From Argyresthia goedartella (Eukaryota > Arthropoda > Insecta > Lepidoptera > Argyresthiidae), in NCBI GenBank assembly GCA_949825045.1, contig OX463829.1:8804001-8868000 (forward strand): 64,000 nucleotides of DNA, read 5' to 3'. Positions 11,921-22,232 of the stretch are shown in pieces. The translations under genes and the position numbers were made by a program. The number at the start of each line of letters is the position of its first letter. Position 1 is the stretch's first letter. The notes under the pieces were generated by a model, which saw only the letters and a program-made list of their open reading frames with translations, was not told where the DNA came from and searched no databases.

Positions 11921-12310
11921 CTATGGCTTATACGTCAGTCGCTGCGGCAGAACAGGACAAAATTATTATTTTTTTGTTTATTCTTCAAAACCCACAGATT
12001 ATTTTTTTAATTTCAAATTACGGTTTTAAGATATTATGTATACCTATTTTTTACGCCTGGGTCATATCAATAGTCTTTTTAGATCCCAAGCAATAGCAAG
12101 TTTTAGGTGAATATTTTTTTTTTTGTTTTTTCGTATAGTTCCCATTGACATAATATGTAGTACAATGTTTTCGTGTATGTTTGAAAACATTGTACTACAT
12201 ATTATTATATTATTGAAGGAAAAAGTTGTCTTCATAACACATTTTTTTCGGATTATGGAAAGTGTCTCCTTTAAGAGTATTAGCGCTTTAAAGATAGGCT
12301 TTTAACAATA
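11921..12310. repeat. Unclassified repeat I, copy 1
   Basis: Direct homologue of 14391-14735: shared blocks include CGCTGCGGCAGAACA, TCGTATAGTTCCCAT and GTCTCCTTTAA/TATCTCCTTTAA. Similarity is patchy with many small gaps, so both copies are old. This copy carries a 23-bp-arm palindrome absent from the other. Confidence 0.6.
12150..12205. repeat. Perfect palindrome, 23-bp arms, 10-nt loop
   Basis: Arms 12150-12172 and 12183-12205 are perfect complements. The sister repeat at 14391-14735 lacks the hairpin at the matching place, so the inverted arm arose in this copy. Confidence 0.85.
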
Positions 12311-13395
12311 CCGTATTAAACGGTCAAAAAAATAACAATTTCAGCAACTAAAATAACTAAGCAACAACCCTTGAGTGGCGTTTTCGCAGTCAGTATTTTA
12401 GACGATACAGTTTCCAAAATTAGGGCATGCAGATAAGTATGACAACGCATAGTTCGTTGAACAGTTATACGGTTCACTAAAATAAATACACAGAAATTAA
12501 TAAAAGCAAAACACTCCGTAGAAGACAGCTGCGCACGCGTTTTGCTAGAACTAGTACTCGCGCAAAGTTAATTTATATTAAGGGCAACAAAAACAAAACC
12601 GGAAATGGCTATAAATCATGTTGCTCTGAGGAAATAGCCGCCTTTTAAAGACAGTGAAACATGTTGCTGTTGCAAAAGGATTTATAGACCATTCTCATAA
12701 AGACTGGTTTCGAATGACAAGGAGTTGGTAAACGTAAATGTTTTTGAAGACTTCATGTGGTCTACAAGTTGCGTGCGATGTCCAATAATAAAGCATGTTT
12801 GACGATAAAGCCGTAACATTTGTACCGGTTATTTATGAACCGAGAAATTCTACAGTTCACTAACTGAGTTCTACAGCTTGTATGATATTATCGTAATATC
12901 AGAACGTCTGTATTCTTGATTCACTACACCTATACTTGCATATCATACGAAGTATCAGAGGGAGCGCCGCTCATCCCAGCATCTTCAACAAGTTGTGATC
13001 GCAACTTTGTCCTAGACTTAGAGTGCACTTAAGTTAGATTGTAACATGAGAAAATTAAATTTTAAAACGCCTTAAGTATACGACGTCAAACCAACTTTTG
13101 TCTAGTTATATAAAAGTTAGAGGAATTGTAATCGTAGTTAAGGCGTCAGTGACTCATTGGATTTTAGAGCTAATAATAAGTATCTCCGGTTTCCTTCAGG
13201 TTTCTGCCAGGCCCAGGTTTTTGCTCTGCAGTGGAACACCGCATTGGCTACATTCAAACATCATACCTCCAGCGCGAATCAGTAAAAAAGTGAAAAGTGA
13301 TACGCTGTTTACGTTACTAAAATGTAATTATGCATGTTAAGGCGCGATTGTTGGAAAAATTAGCAACTCGATTCGTGTTGGTTGATAGACATGTA
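12311..13395. other. No gene seen
   Basis: AT-rich, no recognised repeat or coding signal. The 80-codon plus ORF at 13098-13340 has no family resemblance and no splice context that convinces. Confidence 0.45.
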
Positions 13396-14332
13396 GTAGC
13401 TATATGGTAGAATTTGGTCATTCTATGAAATAGCCAAAAATGGATTGATCATATCATGAAATGGCCAACTATTGAATGATAAAGTCATATATTTCATGAA
13501 ATGATCAGAAAGGGTTGAATTTCACGAAAACATGTCCTTTGTTTAATATTTATGCTTCGGAACGCACCGGTTTTCGTTGCGCGGATCGATCGCGAGTAAT
13601 CGGGACATCACTAGCGGAAACGGAACCGCAGCTGTCACTCGTACAGAAACGAGATGAAAAATTAGAGGTTACTTTCTTGTCGTGAGAAAAAACATGTCTG
13701 CTCATGCCGTCGGGCCTTGACTGTATTTCGGTGTAACAATTTTCTAACACAGGTGTCGGGCCTGGTCGGAGTGTTGATCATAATAATCGTCGGGAAATAA
13801 GTAGATTCGCGTCAGCGGTTGAGTGATTCGTGTTGTGAAGGTTGAAGTTGTACGGTCCCCAACTCGTCGTATCGGACAGCGACTCCTCGTGTCGGCAAGC
13901 AACACGCCGGCGACAGCGTCGGGCTGCGAAGAGAGTGAGATTCGGTTCCTCTCCCCCCACTCGTGCAATCCTTATCCCGTATTCCTGCCTCGAATTGAGC
14001 TCTCGAATTCCTGTCTACGGCGGCAAGGTAAAGTACCATCACGATTCTCTCCCTCCTCGCAAAAACTCAGCCCCTCAAGATTCCACGCCGTTCGGTTGAG
14101 GCGTGGAATTAAACATCCTTTTAAAAGCTTTTGTAATCAGTACTACATGTGTTTTTGTGTTATACATGTCGAACTAACACGAATACTATTCGGGGGCTTT
14201 GCTGCGTTCGCCCGCTTTAGTCTTCTAAGCTACCGAAGTGTTTTGCCTGAAAATATTTCTTCATTCAATGAAAGTTCTAATTCAACCATGGTTGGCTATT
14301 TCATGATATAGTCAATTCTTTGTTATGGTTAC
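13396..14332. mobile_element. MITE, family F copy 1, split by an insert
   Basis: Family F is marked by subterminal TCATGAAATGGCC and CAACCATGGTTG. Left part 13396-13540 and right part 14115-14332 together match the intact copies at 41934-42262 and 49889-50242, including the shared core (14160-14250, GAATACTATTCGGGGGC). A 574-bp GC-rich segment interrupts it. Confidence 0.7.
13541..14114. mobile_element. GC-rich 574-bp insert within MITE F
   Basis: Sharp change to CpG-dense sequence. Removing it restores alignment of the host MITE to its siblings across the junction. The insert starts GTTTAAT and ends ATTAAAC, and imperfect 7-bp flanks (GTCCTTT, ATCCTTT) may be a target duplication. A hairpin with perfect 10-bp arms sits at 14080-14109, close to the right end. 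Long open frames on both strands (up to 162 codons) look like a by-product of GC content, though a donor-like CAAGGTAAAG occurs at about 14024-14033. It may be a solo LTR or a non-autonomous element; I cannot place it. Confidence 0.55.
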
Positions 14333-14390
14333 GACAGACACAACCATATTAAAATAAAGTTTATAACAGCTCACAGTTCAACTGCAACAT

Positions 14391-14735
14391 GGCTTTTACT
14401 TCAATCGCTGCGGCAGAACACTGTGAAAATTGTGTGTTTATATTTATTTTTCAAAACCACTGATTATTTCTTATTCCCAAACAGACATATTTGAGATATT
14501 TTTAATAAATATTTTTTGACGCAAGAACCGTATCAATATTCTTTTTAGGTCCTAAGAAATAGCAAGTATTAGCTAATAAATATCTATTTAATTATTTTTA
14601 TCGTATAGTTCCCATCGGCATATGTTTTATAACATTCGCATTAGAGGAAAATGATGCCTCCATAGCACATATAGGAAGTTTATCTCCTTTAAAGGAATAG
14701 CGCTTCAAATATAGGTATTTGACAATACCTAGCTT
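14391..14735. repeat. Unclassified repeat I, copy 2
   Basis: Direct homologue of 11921-12310 (see there), starting ATGGCTTTTACTTCAATCGC. It lacks the palindrome of copy 1. Confidence 0.6.
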
Positions 14736-15084
14736 GTTATTATTAATTTATTAAATTAGATATTTTTAAACCAGCTGCTTATTTGGCTCCTTACTTTTTG
14801 AATATTGTATTAAGCCTTAGTTAAGACTCACCTGCATGAATTTAGAAGAAATAGTAGTTACAGTTGAATCAGCTATTCAACACCTACACACAGTGAGCAT
14901 CTATTGTGTGAATATAGCAGCGAGTTGACTCATACACACATAATCCGCCCACGTATACAATACAATGATAGTAACAGTTAGTAGATGCGCTGAATAAGCA
15001 AAGCTAATACAACAAAAATATATAAATTAAAACGAACGATCAAGGTCACGTCATGATAATTTAGCAATCATCATCATCATGATA
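14736..15084. other. No feature recognised
   Basis: AT-rich spacer with a short CAT/ATC run at 15069-15081. No gene seen. Confidence 0.4.
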
Positions 15085-15308
15085 CACTGACGAGCAATGA
15101 AAAAGTTCCACCCACAAAATGCCGACAAACACCTTAATATCTCCTAAGACATAGAACCTATAAATTAAAAAGTATTTTTTTAATTGGTAATATTCTGATG
15201 CGCTGTTAAATGTACTTCAATATTGCAGAAGGCGTCATTAAGCTAGCCTTTCCCGTTTATGAGTAATTTGGTGCTATGTCACTGGAACTTTTTCATTGCT
15301 CGTCAGTG
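15085..15308. mobile_element. Tc1-like MITE, perfect 26-bp ends
   Basis: 224-bp element with identical inverted ends of 26 bp (CACTGACGAGCAATGAAAAA at the left, exact complement at 15283-15308), flanked by TA on both sides (15083-15084 and 15309-15310). CACTG-type termini with a TA target are typical of Tc1-family elements. The interior has no ORF. Confidence 0.85.
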
Positions 15309-16519
15309 TACTAACCCTTTACCGCATACTAACCCATATATGGTTTTGAACTTTAATACCAAGCAATAAGGTTGAAAATCGTGATCCCTCTTCCGGTCAG
15401 GCCATGCATTAAAGGGTTAACTTCCATTTTCTCCCTACGAGCTCCCTTGTACATAAGTTCATGAAACATTTTTAAGGATCTAAAGGTTTATTTGTGCTTA
15501 TGTTTTTTCTGTGTAGATTTGTTAGACTGTATAAAATAAAAAAAAACATCATCATATAAGACTACATTGTAGAGGACTGCTTCCTACGCCTCCCAGAGCA
15601 CGCCATTAATGGCATTTAATAATAATAATAATAATAATAATTGTTTATTTACAGAGTACAATGTCCGATATAAAAAAAATCAATGTCAAAAAATATAATT
15701 TAAAATAATTACATAGATTAATATAATTAAAAGAACAAACTAATAATTATAATAATCATAATAAAACTGTTGACGAGGGTCGACGCAGGAGCCCAACAAT
15801 AACCAATATTTTTTTAATTGGATCTCTTGAAACTAGTCAAAATTGTGATGATGAAAAATGTCTTCATCAGCCAATTACTTTAATAAGCATGTCGCGTGTT
15901 TAAATGAACCAATCACACTCAGAGTAGTTGAGAAATCTATCCTATATAGTTGAGCACCTGGGTCCCTGGCAGCTTTATTTTTTATGTCCCAAACGAACTA
16001 AAACCAGGTGAAATACTCGGGTGTTCATCTAGTCCAGGATTTACGATTCGGTCGAAAAGAAAAATAAACTTTATTACTCAGAACGAGTCGCTCTATGTCC
16101 TACGTCATATCCTTGAATCTGCCCACCAACCGCTCAACCTACGAGCAAAAAGCGAACCAAACCGGGCAAAACCGAGTGCAGCCGAGCGGAATATCGCCTG
16201 GCAGCCCGCCAAAAATAATAATCCCGGTTTGTTATGCAGTTATACTGGACATGAGGTGGCGCCGGATATAGTAGTTTAAACTCGCACGTTAGTGCATGAG
16301 CTTTAAATACAAAGGATTAAGAGTGATTTTACTGGATTTCCGATGGATTGTTATGTTTTATGTGTGCCTGCATGTCTATGGCATGGGCTGTGTGAAACAG
16401 ATGGCTTGTTCGATATTCAGGTCAATTTTATGAAGAATTCAAAAATCATATTTCAAAACACATGCGCATACAATATTCAAACCATATCAAAATAGATATG
16501 TAACCCATTAATGTCCCCT
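15309..16519. other. No gene seen; AAT microsatellite
   Basis: Contains a (TAA)n run at 15619-15641. The plus frame 15950-16279 (109 codons) includes a GC-richer part near 16130-16215 with no recognisable domain. Otherwise AT-rich and unremarkable. Confidence 0.4.
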
Positions 16520-17207
16520 TCGAGGGGCACGGGCCTTTACCCGGATACTAGTACGGTTGAGCCATACTCCACCATTCTGGCTCGATTGATGGAGGGGTGT
16601 CGTGACCAATCCGACTTTCAGAAGTTATCAAGCTGCCCTATTAGGGCCTCTGACACAGCTTTACGACTACTACCACCGAGCAGCGATAGTAGCCGGGACC
16701 TACATCTTAACGTCTCATTCGAAACACGGAAGCGTCCGAAACAAATGCCCCATAGAATGGACACCCATCCAGTGTCAGTTTCGGCTAGACGATCGTCTCC
16801 AATGTGCGAATACCAATTCAACATTTAGATAGACAAAAAATACCCACAATACCCAGGATCATTCCCATTACAAGAAGATATGTCAAAGGAGAAATCACTA
16901 TACGCAATAATTAATCAGTTTTCTTCCAAACTGTTTCAACAACAAAATAGCGTCAAGCCTTTTCCCATACGGTGTGGGAGAAGCACAAATGTGCCCACGT
17001 TTAGGCAGTTATTCAATACTCCATTTTTGTGACAGGGGGCTAGCCCATCGCCGCAGCTATGGAGATTGAAGGTTTCCTCACTTTCTTTTCCATGACCGCT
17101 AGAACCTCAGACAATGTTCTTAAGATAAATAGCTTAACTCTTTGGTACATCGTCAACTCTGGATTGGAACCCGCATGCCCGGTGTGAAACCACTAGACCA
17201 CAGAGCT
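16520..17207 (-). mobile_element. SINE family S3, long composite copy
   Basis: Reads from right to left. The tRNA-like head is at the right end: on the minus strand it starts GAGCTCTGTGGTCTAGTGG (A box) and has a B-box-like GCGGGTTCCAATCC near 17162-17175. Downstream follow segments shared with 51052-51285 and 53712-53826 (GGGGCTAGCCCATCGCCGC at about 17036, GTAGCCGGGACCTACA at 16689). The total is longer than the simple copy at 18955-19215, so it is either a longer SINE version or several insertions joined. The 105-codon plus frame at 16511-16828 is not a gene. Confidence 0.65.
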
Positions 17208-17660
17208 CTGCTTTTCACAATAAACAAAACAAAGAGTAAAGAAATATGGCGGCCATTCTATGTCATAATGGTGCGAGGCGATGTTCCGGGAATATTTCCT
17301 TTGCGGCAATCCCGAGACCAGACGCGACCAAGGGCCCAATTCTGTACTGGAGTTTGCATCGCGATGCGAAGGGCGCAAAATGCCGTATTTGCCAGTCAGA
17401 CTCCAAACAAAATAGGCGCCCCCGATAAGCCAAATACGGCATTTTGCGCCCTTGCGGCCCCAGTAGTCTCGGGCCCGACAGAAAAAAAACAACAGATAGG
17501 ACGCAGGTTAGCACTATTCTCGAATTAACTTTGACAACTCCATATAAATTTTTATTTTAATTTTATAAGAATTAACCCGAGAATAGTGCTAACTCGCATT
17601 GTATCTCTCTGGCCTCATTTTCCAACTCAAATAAAACATAACCAACATACACATTTATAT
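17208..17660. other. Two stem-loop inverted repeats, no gene
   Basis: 17371-17391 and 17431-17451 are perfect 21-bp inverted arms (GGGCGCAAAATGCCGTATTT at the left) with a 39-nt loop. A second pair, 17507-17522 and 17578-17593, has perfect 16-bp arms (GTTAGCACTATTCTCG) with a 55-nt loop. The 128- and 99-codon frames here run through the first hairpin on opposite strands and are not credible genes. Confidence 0.7.
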
Positions 17661-17833
17661 ACAGGCACAAACATTGCTTCTGGCCCCAGAATATACATTG
17701 AGTCGTGGGAACCAGAAACAGCGACATCACCTGGGGACCTGGGGATTTATTTTTCTTTATCCCCAGCCAGGATCGATCCCGAGACCTCTCGCATGGAGGC
17801 TAGAGGCACAACCGCAGCGCCACGGAGGTCGTC
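17661..17833 (-). mobile_element. SINE family S2 copy
   Basis: tRNA-derived head at the right (minus strand GACCTCCGTGGCGCTGCGG, B box GGATCGATCC near 17770), tail at the left ending in GGCCAGAAGCAATG. Other S2 copies: 41414-41601, 43581-43725, 58755-58933, 61811-62015, 62484-62610. Confidence 0.75.
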
Positions 17834-18954
17834 AAATTGACCAAAAATTGTGGAAAAGTGACAATTTCCATAATATTTACACGTCATATTGAAAGAAGAA
17901 AGAAAGAAACATTTATTCACAAACACACAGGACACGCATATTAAACAAAAAATAAACAAAAAACAGATAACAAGTGTGTCTCTGCGGCAGTGAAACGGGC
18001 ACTGGCTCAGAGACACACTGAGACATATTGAGACTAACTGCGTCAGTTTTGACGTGGATTTCAGATATAACTTGCTTTCGCTAGCAGACCCAGAAAATGC
18101 ATCGCGAATTTCATCCTTATGCCAAAGTAATAGCGAGCATAACCTATGAAAAATCCATTGAACTGCGGGTGTCCTTGCCCGAGCGAAGGGGCTGCAACTG
18201 TATATATTCTCACAATTTCGGAAGTACTTAAAACAAAACCGTTAACATATATACTGTCTAGACTCTGGCTATTTGCATGGTTTTCTACGACGTCGAATAA
18301 AAATATGCAAATGTGCAATGGATCTTGCAATTTCCCTTGCTGTTCTCAGGGTTGGCAGGAAACCTTGATGAAGAAGATTATATGATTGACTAGCTAGCAA
18401 CTTGTCGCTGGTGAAAATTCGTTTTTATCCGACCACGCCAAAAGAAGGTCTTTACTCGGTCGGGTTCTTGTGTGATTCTTAAAATGTCCTAGATAAAACA
18501 CCATTTGGTTAGAGCAATAATATTTGGCGCATTGCCAAATAAATATCTACCTTCCATGATTTCATAAATTGACAGAATTTACCTATCTTAGTACCCTACA
18601 GGATGCTCAGCCAGCACAATGGGTCGATTGTAGTGCTGGTCCCAAGCATGTTTAGCCGCTAGCTTTTAGTATCAGTTTTAGACGATGCCTCTTGTAGATC
18701 GGTATTTCTTTTTATTAAAAATTGTTTTCAGGATGTTAAATGATTGTGAGATCGTGCAATGGGATTTGCTGGAAATTCCTCCATTTCTATGAGCGACAAC
18801 CCTAGTATATGATTGAATCACCATGCGACAAGGGCGGATGAGTTATGCTAAGTCTATGACGAACAATACAAATGTTTAGGCACGTTTAGGTATGTGAGTA
18901 CTATATACTTGAAGTATACCTAGATGGTTTACTTCAAAGCTCAAAGCAAAGCAA
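17834..18954. other. No gene seen
   Basis: AT-rich. GTGTCTCTGCGGCAGTG and AGACACACTGAGACA near 17974-18025 give a loose local inverted pair. No other structure recognised. Confidence 0.4.
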
Positions 18955-19215
18955 GGGCTCCGTGGTCTAGTGGGTTTCACGTTTGCTTCTTACGCAGGAG
19001 ATGCAAGTTCGAATCCCGGTGCTGACTATGTACCAATGAGATAAGTAATTAAGGACGCTCCAATGGCGATGGAAAGCGTTGTGCGGATCACTTCATTACT
19101 CCTGCTGCTAGTAGCTAGCTGCGGCGATTGGCTACCCCCCTGTCACCCAAAGCGGAATATCGAATAACAGGCTAAAAGTGGGCACAATTGTATCTCTGCC
19201 CCCCTGTTATGTTAT
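18955..19215 (+). mobile_element. SINE family S3, near-complete copy
   Basis: tRNA-like head: GGGCTCCGTGGTCTAGTGG (A box) followed 40 bases later by GTTCGAATCCC (B box at 19008), both pol III promoter elements. The body contains TGCGGCGATTGGCTACCCC and ends near CTGCCCCCCTGTTATG. The sequence does not fold into an intact cloverleaf with a matching acceptor, so it is a SINE, not a tRNA gene. Confidence 0.8.
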
Positions 19216-20021
19216 GTTACCTAGGTATATTTGACTGTTTCTACATGCTTAGTTAGGTATGTTAGCAATATATTACGTAGGTTACTACCGTGTAGAGTAT
19301 GTATTTGTAAGTAAGTTGAGTTTTAACATCGCTCTTGCTGTATCTCGACCTTAACCATGGGACAATCTAGCGAGAGTACATTCGTAATTTAAATTCTGAC
19401 ATCTTACAATATTTCCAAAGAGACAGCAAGATTTTTATGAATCAGTAATTTACAGTTTTACTTAATGTTTATTTATTCATGAATTATTTACGTATTCTCA
19501 CAGAAATTGCTTCCGAACCGTTTCTCCTCGGTAACGATAATAATATTGCGAGTAACAGCTTTATGCCGTGCCTCGAGGGATTTATGTTTATTTTATGTAA
19601 CAATCAATGCAGCGTACTGACTATATACGGCGTACTAAAAAGGTGTAAGTATATGTGACTGCTGTCTAAGGTGGTGAAAAACCGTTAATTTATATTGTAA
19701 CTTTTTTTTTCTCAAACTCCAATTAAACTCTAATATTGTATTGTAAATAGGCAAAAATAATGCACTTTCACAGTCGGACACATACATGGAGAAATATAAA
19801 AATAAATTAAAATATGATCAACTAAACTAATGAGTAACTGATTAGGGTTTTAGTTTGAAAAAAGAAAATTTCCCTTTCAAGTTATGATTCATGGCAGAAT
19901 CACGCACATAAAAGGAAACTTCATTAACTCTACCAGTGCGTCGGAAATTCGCAAGTCAGAGAAAATAGCACAAAGAATCTCTAAGGTTAACTTCTCAGAA
20001 ACCGAGGGTAGTTGGGACGGG
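19216..20021. other. No gene seen
   Basis: AT-rich, no repeat recognised. Confidence 0.4.
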
Positions 20022-20245
20022 TCGAGAGTTTAAAGTGTGAACTGGTTTAAACATGAATTACAAACGAAATACCAGGGCAAGGTTGTGGGTCAGGTTAGGT
20101 AAGGGGGTGAGCGAAGCAAATCCCACTTCATCCTTCGTGTTAGGTTGACATGTAAGAACAACAGATACGAAAACTTTAAACCCTGTCGGTCTCATTTACA
20201 ATTTGTCGATAGTTTACAAATTCACGCATTAGCTAAAAAAAATAC
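20022..20245. mobile_element. MITE, family E copy 3 (diverged)
   Basis: Shares AACTGGTTTAAAC, GCAAACGAAATACCAGGGCA-like sequence, the common core (GGTGAGCGAAGC, CTTCGTGTTAGGTTGACATG) and CTGTCGGTCTCATTTACAAT with the full copies at 44186-44675 and 55801-56178. The terminal CACCGTAAGAT motif is missing or decayed. Confidence 0.6.
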
Positions 20246-20469
20246 GGTTCTTACCAATACTGCGGTGACTTAACGCATTCAAAGAAGAAGTGGTTGGACA
20301 TAACTTTTTGAGAACCTTTTCTGAATAATTATTACAACTCCATTTTTGTACGGATTTCTCAAAGTTAGTCAGATAACAGTGTTGGCTCGTTCGAAGTAAC
20401 CGACATAACCAAAGCAACATTATATCAAAATAGAGCTGTTTATTGAATATTTGACTAAACATGGGCGGA

Positions 20470-21265
20470 AGACAATTTTTCTCAGGAACACGTGGAGGTC
20501 GATAAGTTCAAATTAATATCGGTTACTTTTTCTGAACTCTCTTAAAATTGGGTATTTTTTTAAATTTTTATGTAAACGCAATGAAGATATACCGCCTGTT
20601 CGCGACATAATTTAGTTTCTAAGTAATTTAGCATTAAGTTTTAATAACTCTGTTAATAGCATAGGTAAATAAAAGATTTGCTAATCGTGTTTCCTTGGCA
20701 AAGAGAGACAGGTAGAGAGCGAAAGATAGATAGAAAGAGACGGATAGAGAAACGCAAGCCGTCTCGCTCGCTCGCTGCTCATAGCATCGCTGCTCCCACC
20801 GCCGCCCGCGGTACGCCAATCAGAATAAATTGCGGGCGTCCGGCGGGAGCAGACACAGTTCAGCAGAGACAGTTCTCAGTACAATACAGTCCACTACAAG
20901 CGAAACCAAGCGAGAAGCTCTCTACTACCCTGCCAAGGAAGCTGCGACCCTGTTCGACCAAAACTGCGCTGTTTCTTCTTCTTTCTACGAGCCAGCCACC
21001 GCCCCAGTAATAAGTGTGGGTTGTCGAAGGGGCCCACACCGCCATTTATGTCAAAATTTTGCTGAGTTTTCTTGATACTCGCAAGGGAATCAAAACCTCT
21101 TAATAAGGTACTTCCCGATGACCTATAATCATAAAATTTGGCCCAAAGTAAGGTCTCATAGCACAAGTAAAGGTAAACATTCAAAAACAGCAAAATTGTA
21201 GTTTCTTTTTTAAAAAAATAAACGATTTGTGCTGAACCCTCGGTGAACAACTCGTACTTGTCCAT
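20470..21265. repeat. Dispersed repeat J, copy 1, interrupted
   Basis: Left piece 20470-20625 (TCAGGAACACGTGGAGG, GATATACCGCCTGTT) and right piece 21045-21265 (GCTGAGTTTTCTTGATACTCG, GGTACTTCCCGATGACCTA) are consecutive parts of a repeat that is continuous at 21725-21976 and 60193-60560. A GC-rich segment of about 400 bp separates them. Confidence 0.6.
20640..21040 (+). promoter_or_regulatory. GC-rich promoter-like insert in repeat J
   Basis: CpG-rich block with initiator-like TCAGT/CAGT motifs (20876-20895), a CCAAT box (20815) and no ATG on the plus strand between 20700 and 21040. The open frames (about 80 and 110 codons) start at non-ATG codons. It resembles a promoter plus an untranslated first exon, with a weak donor CCCAGTAATAAG at 21002-21013, or an LTR. 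Because it interrupts repeat J, it is itself an insertion or the repeat is mosaic. Confidence 0.35.
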
Positions 21266-21309
21266 TTTTATTTGTTTTATGTCCTGTTACATTCGAAATT
21301 CAAACCGTA

Positions 21310-21700
21310 CAACTAAATTTATCACAGATAGAGACGCCTTTCAAACTAAACTCCTTACGAGAAATCCTACTTTACTATTCCCACCTTGCCTCACAGACTG
21401 GAGTTAATAAAACAACAGAATGTCTAGTACTTAGATATACCCGTAATACTAACGTATACCTTACTCTGCTCCTAATAAGCACGGTGCAAAGTGCAGAAGG
21501 TGTAACTCTCCGAGATGCCGTCTCTACGGAATAGATCACACGTACATAGTTTCTGTTCAGGGAGCATGTAACTGTCAGAGTTACAAAGTTTTAACAGCAA
21601 ATGTGACAGGTTCGAACGGTTATGCGGCAGAGCTGATGTGGAGAGATTCCGCGGATAATCTGTCTATAATGTTTGTTATCATAATGTTGTCTTTTCTGAA
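21310..21700 (+). pseudogene. Possible Penelope-like element GIY-YIG remnant
   Basis: An open plus frame from about 21480 reads a Cys-rich run (KCRRC, then SPRC, then GACNCQS) followed by a segment that resembles the end of a GIY-YIG endonuclease (AAELMWRDSADNLS in place of the usual YVGET...NLS). Cys-rich linker plus GIY-YIG is the C-terminal arrangement of Penelope-like retroelements. Catalytic Tyr and Gly are not intact. The upstream stretch (21310-21420) is broken by stops. This is a tentative assignment. Confidence 0.35.
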
Positions 21701-21724
21701 GAAGCGAAGCTGTTTGTGTATTTT

Positions 21725-21976
21725 AAGGGTTCCGTACCTTAAAAGGAAAATGGGATCACTTGGTTGCCCGTCTGTCTGCCTGTTAAGGGCTTTTTTCCTC
21801 AGGAACGCGTGTAGGTATCAAATTGAAATTAATATCAATTACTCAATAAAAATATATCAAACTTTCAGGTCAATTCAATCAAAAGATACCGCTGTTTATG
21901 ACACAATTTGGCTGAATTTTGTTGATTCTCGAAAGGAAATCAAAATCTATAGGGTACTTCCCACTGACCTAATTTT
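21725..21976 (+). repeat. Dispersed repeat J, copy 2
   Basis: Begins GGGTTCCGTACCTTAAAAGG, continues CTCAGGAACGCGTGTAGG and AAAAGATACCGCTGTTTATG, and ends AGGGTACTTCCCACTGACCT. Homologous to 20470-21265 and 60193-60560. It forms part of an apparent 200-codon ORF that is not a gene. Confidence 0.6.
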
Positions 21977-22232
21977 GACGACCCGAATGGCCGAATCGGC
22001 AGTGACCCTGCCTACGAAGCCAAGGTCCCGGGTTCGAGTCCCGGTGGGGGCAAATATTTGTTTGATGAGAACGGATGTTTGTACCCTAGTCATGGTTGTT
22101 TATATATCTAAGTATAATATTTATATATATAAGTACATATGTGTATCGTTGTCTAGTACCGAAGATACAGAGATTCCTAGTTTAGGGCTAGATCAATGTG
22201 TGTAGATAGTGTCCAAGGTATTATTATTATTA
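21977..22232 (+). mobile_element. SINE family S1 copy a
   Basis: tRNA-derived head GACGACCCGAATGGCCGA with B box GGTTCGAGTCCC (22033), then a conserved body (TTTGTACCCTAGTCATGGTT) and 3' end TAGGGCTAGATCAATGTGT, finishing in a (TTA)n tail. The tail type and the shared 3' end define the family. Other copies: 27684, 32391, 46191, 52917, 56207, 56921 and a 3' fragment at 33459. Confidence 0.9.

Noticed and set aside
14080..14114. Helitron 3' end (hairpin near terminus)
   Set aside because: No CTRR after the hairpin, and the flanks suggest a target duplication, which Helitrons do not make.
13823..14311. 162-codon ORF as a gene
   Set aside because: It crosses from the GC-rich insert into MITE F sequence and competes with frames on the other strand; no known motif.
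17142..17528. 128-codon ORF as a gene
   Set aside because: Spans the end of a SINE and both arms of a stem-loop; the opposite strand is equally open.
18955..19030. tRNA gene (A and B boxes visible)
   Set aside because: No intact cloverleaf with a paired acceptor stem, and the same head recurs with a common body; it is a SINE. The same applies to S1 and S2 heads, e.g. 21977 and 61811.
21603..22205. 200-codon ORF as a gene
   Set aside because: It starts at GTG and runs through three unrelated repeats (Penelope-like remnant, repeat J, SINE S1).
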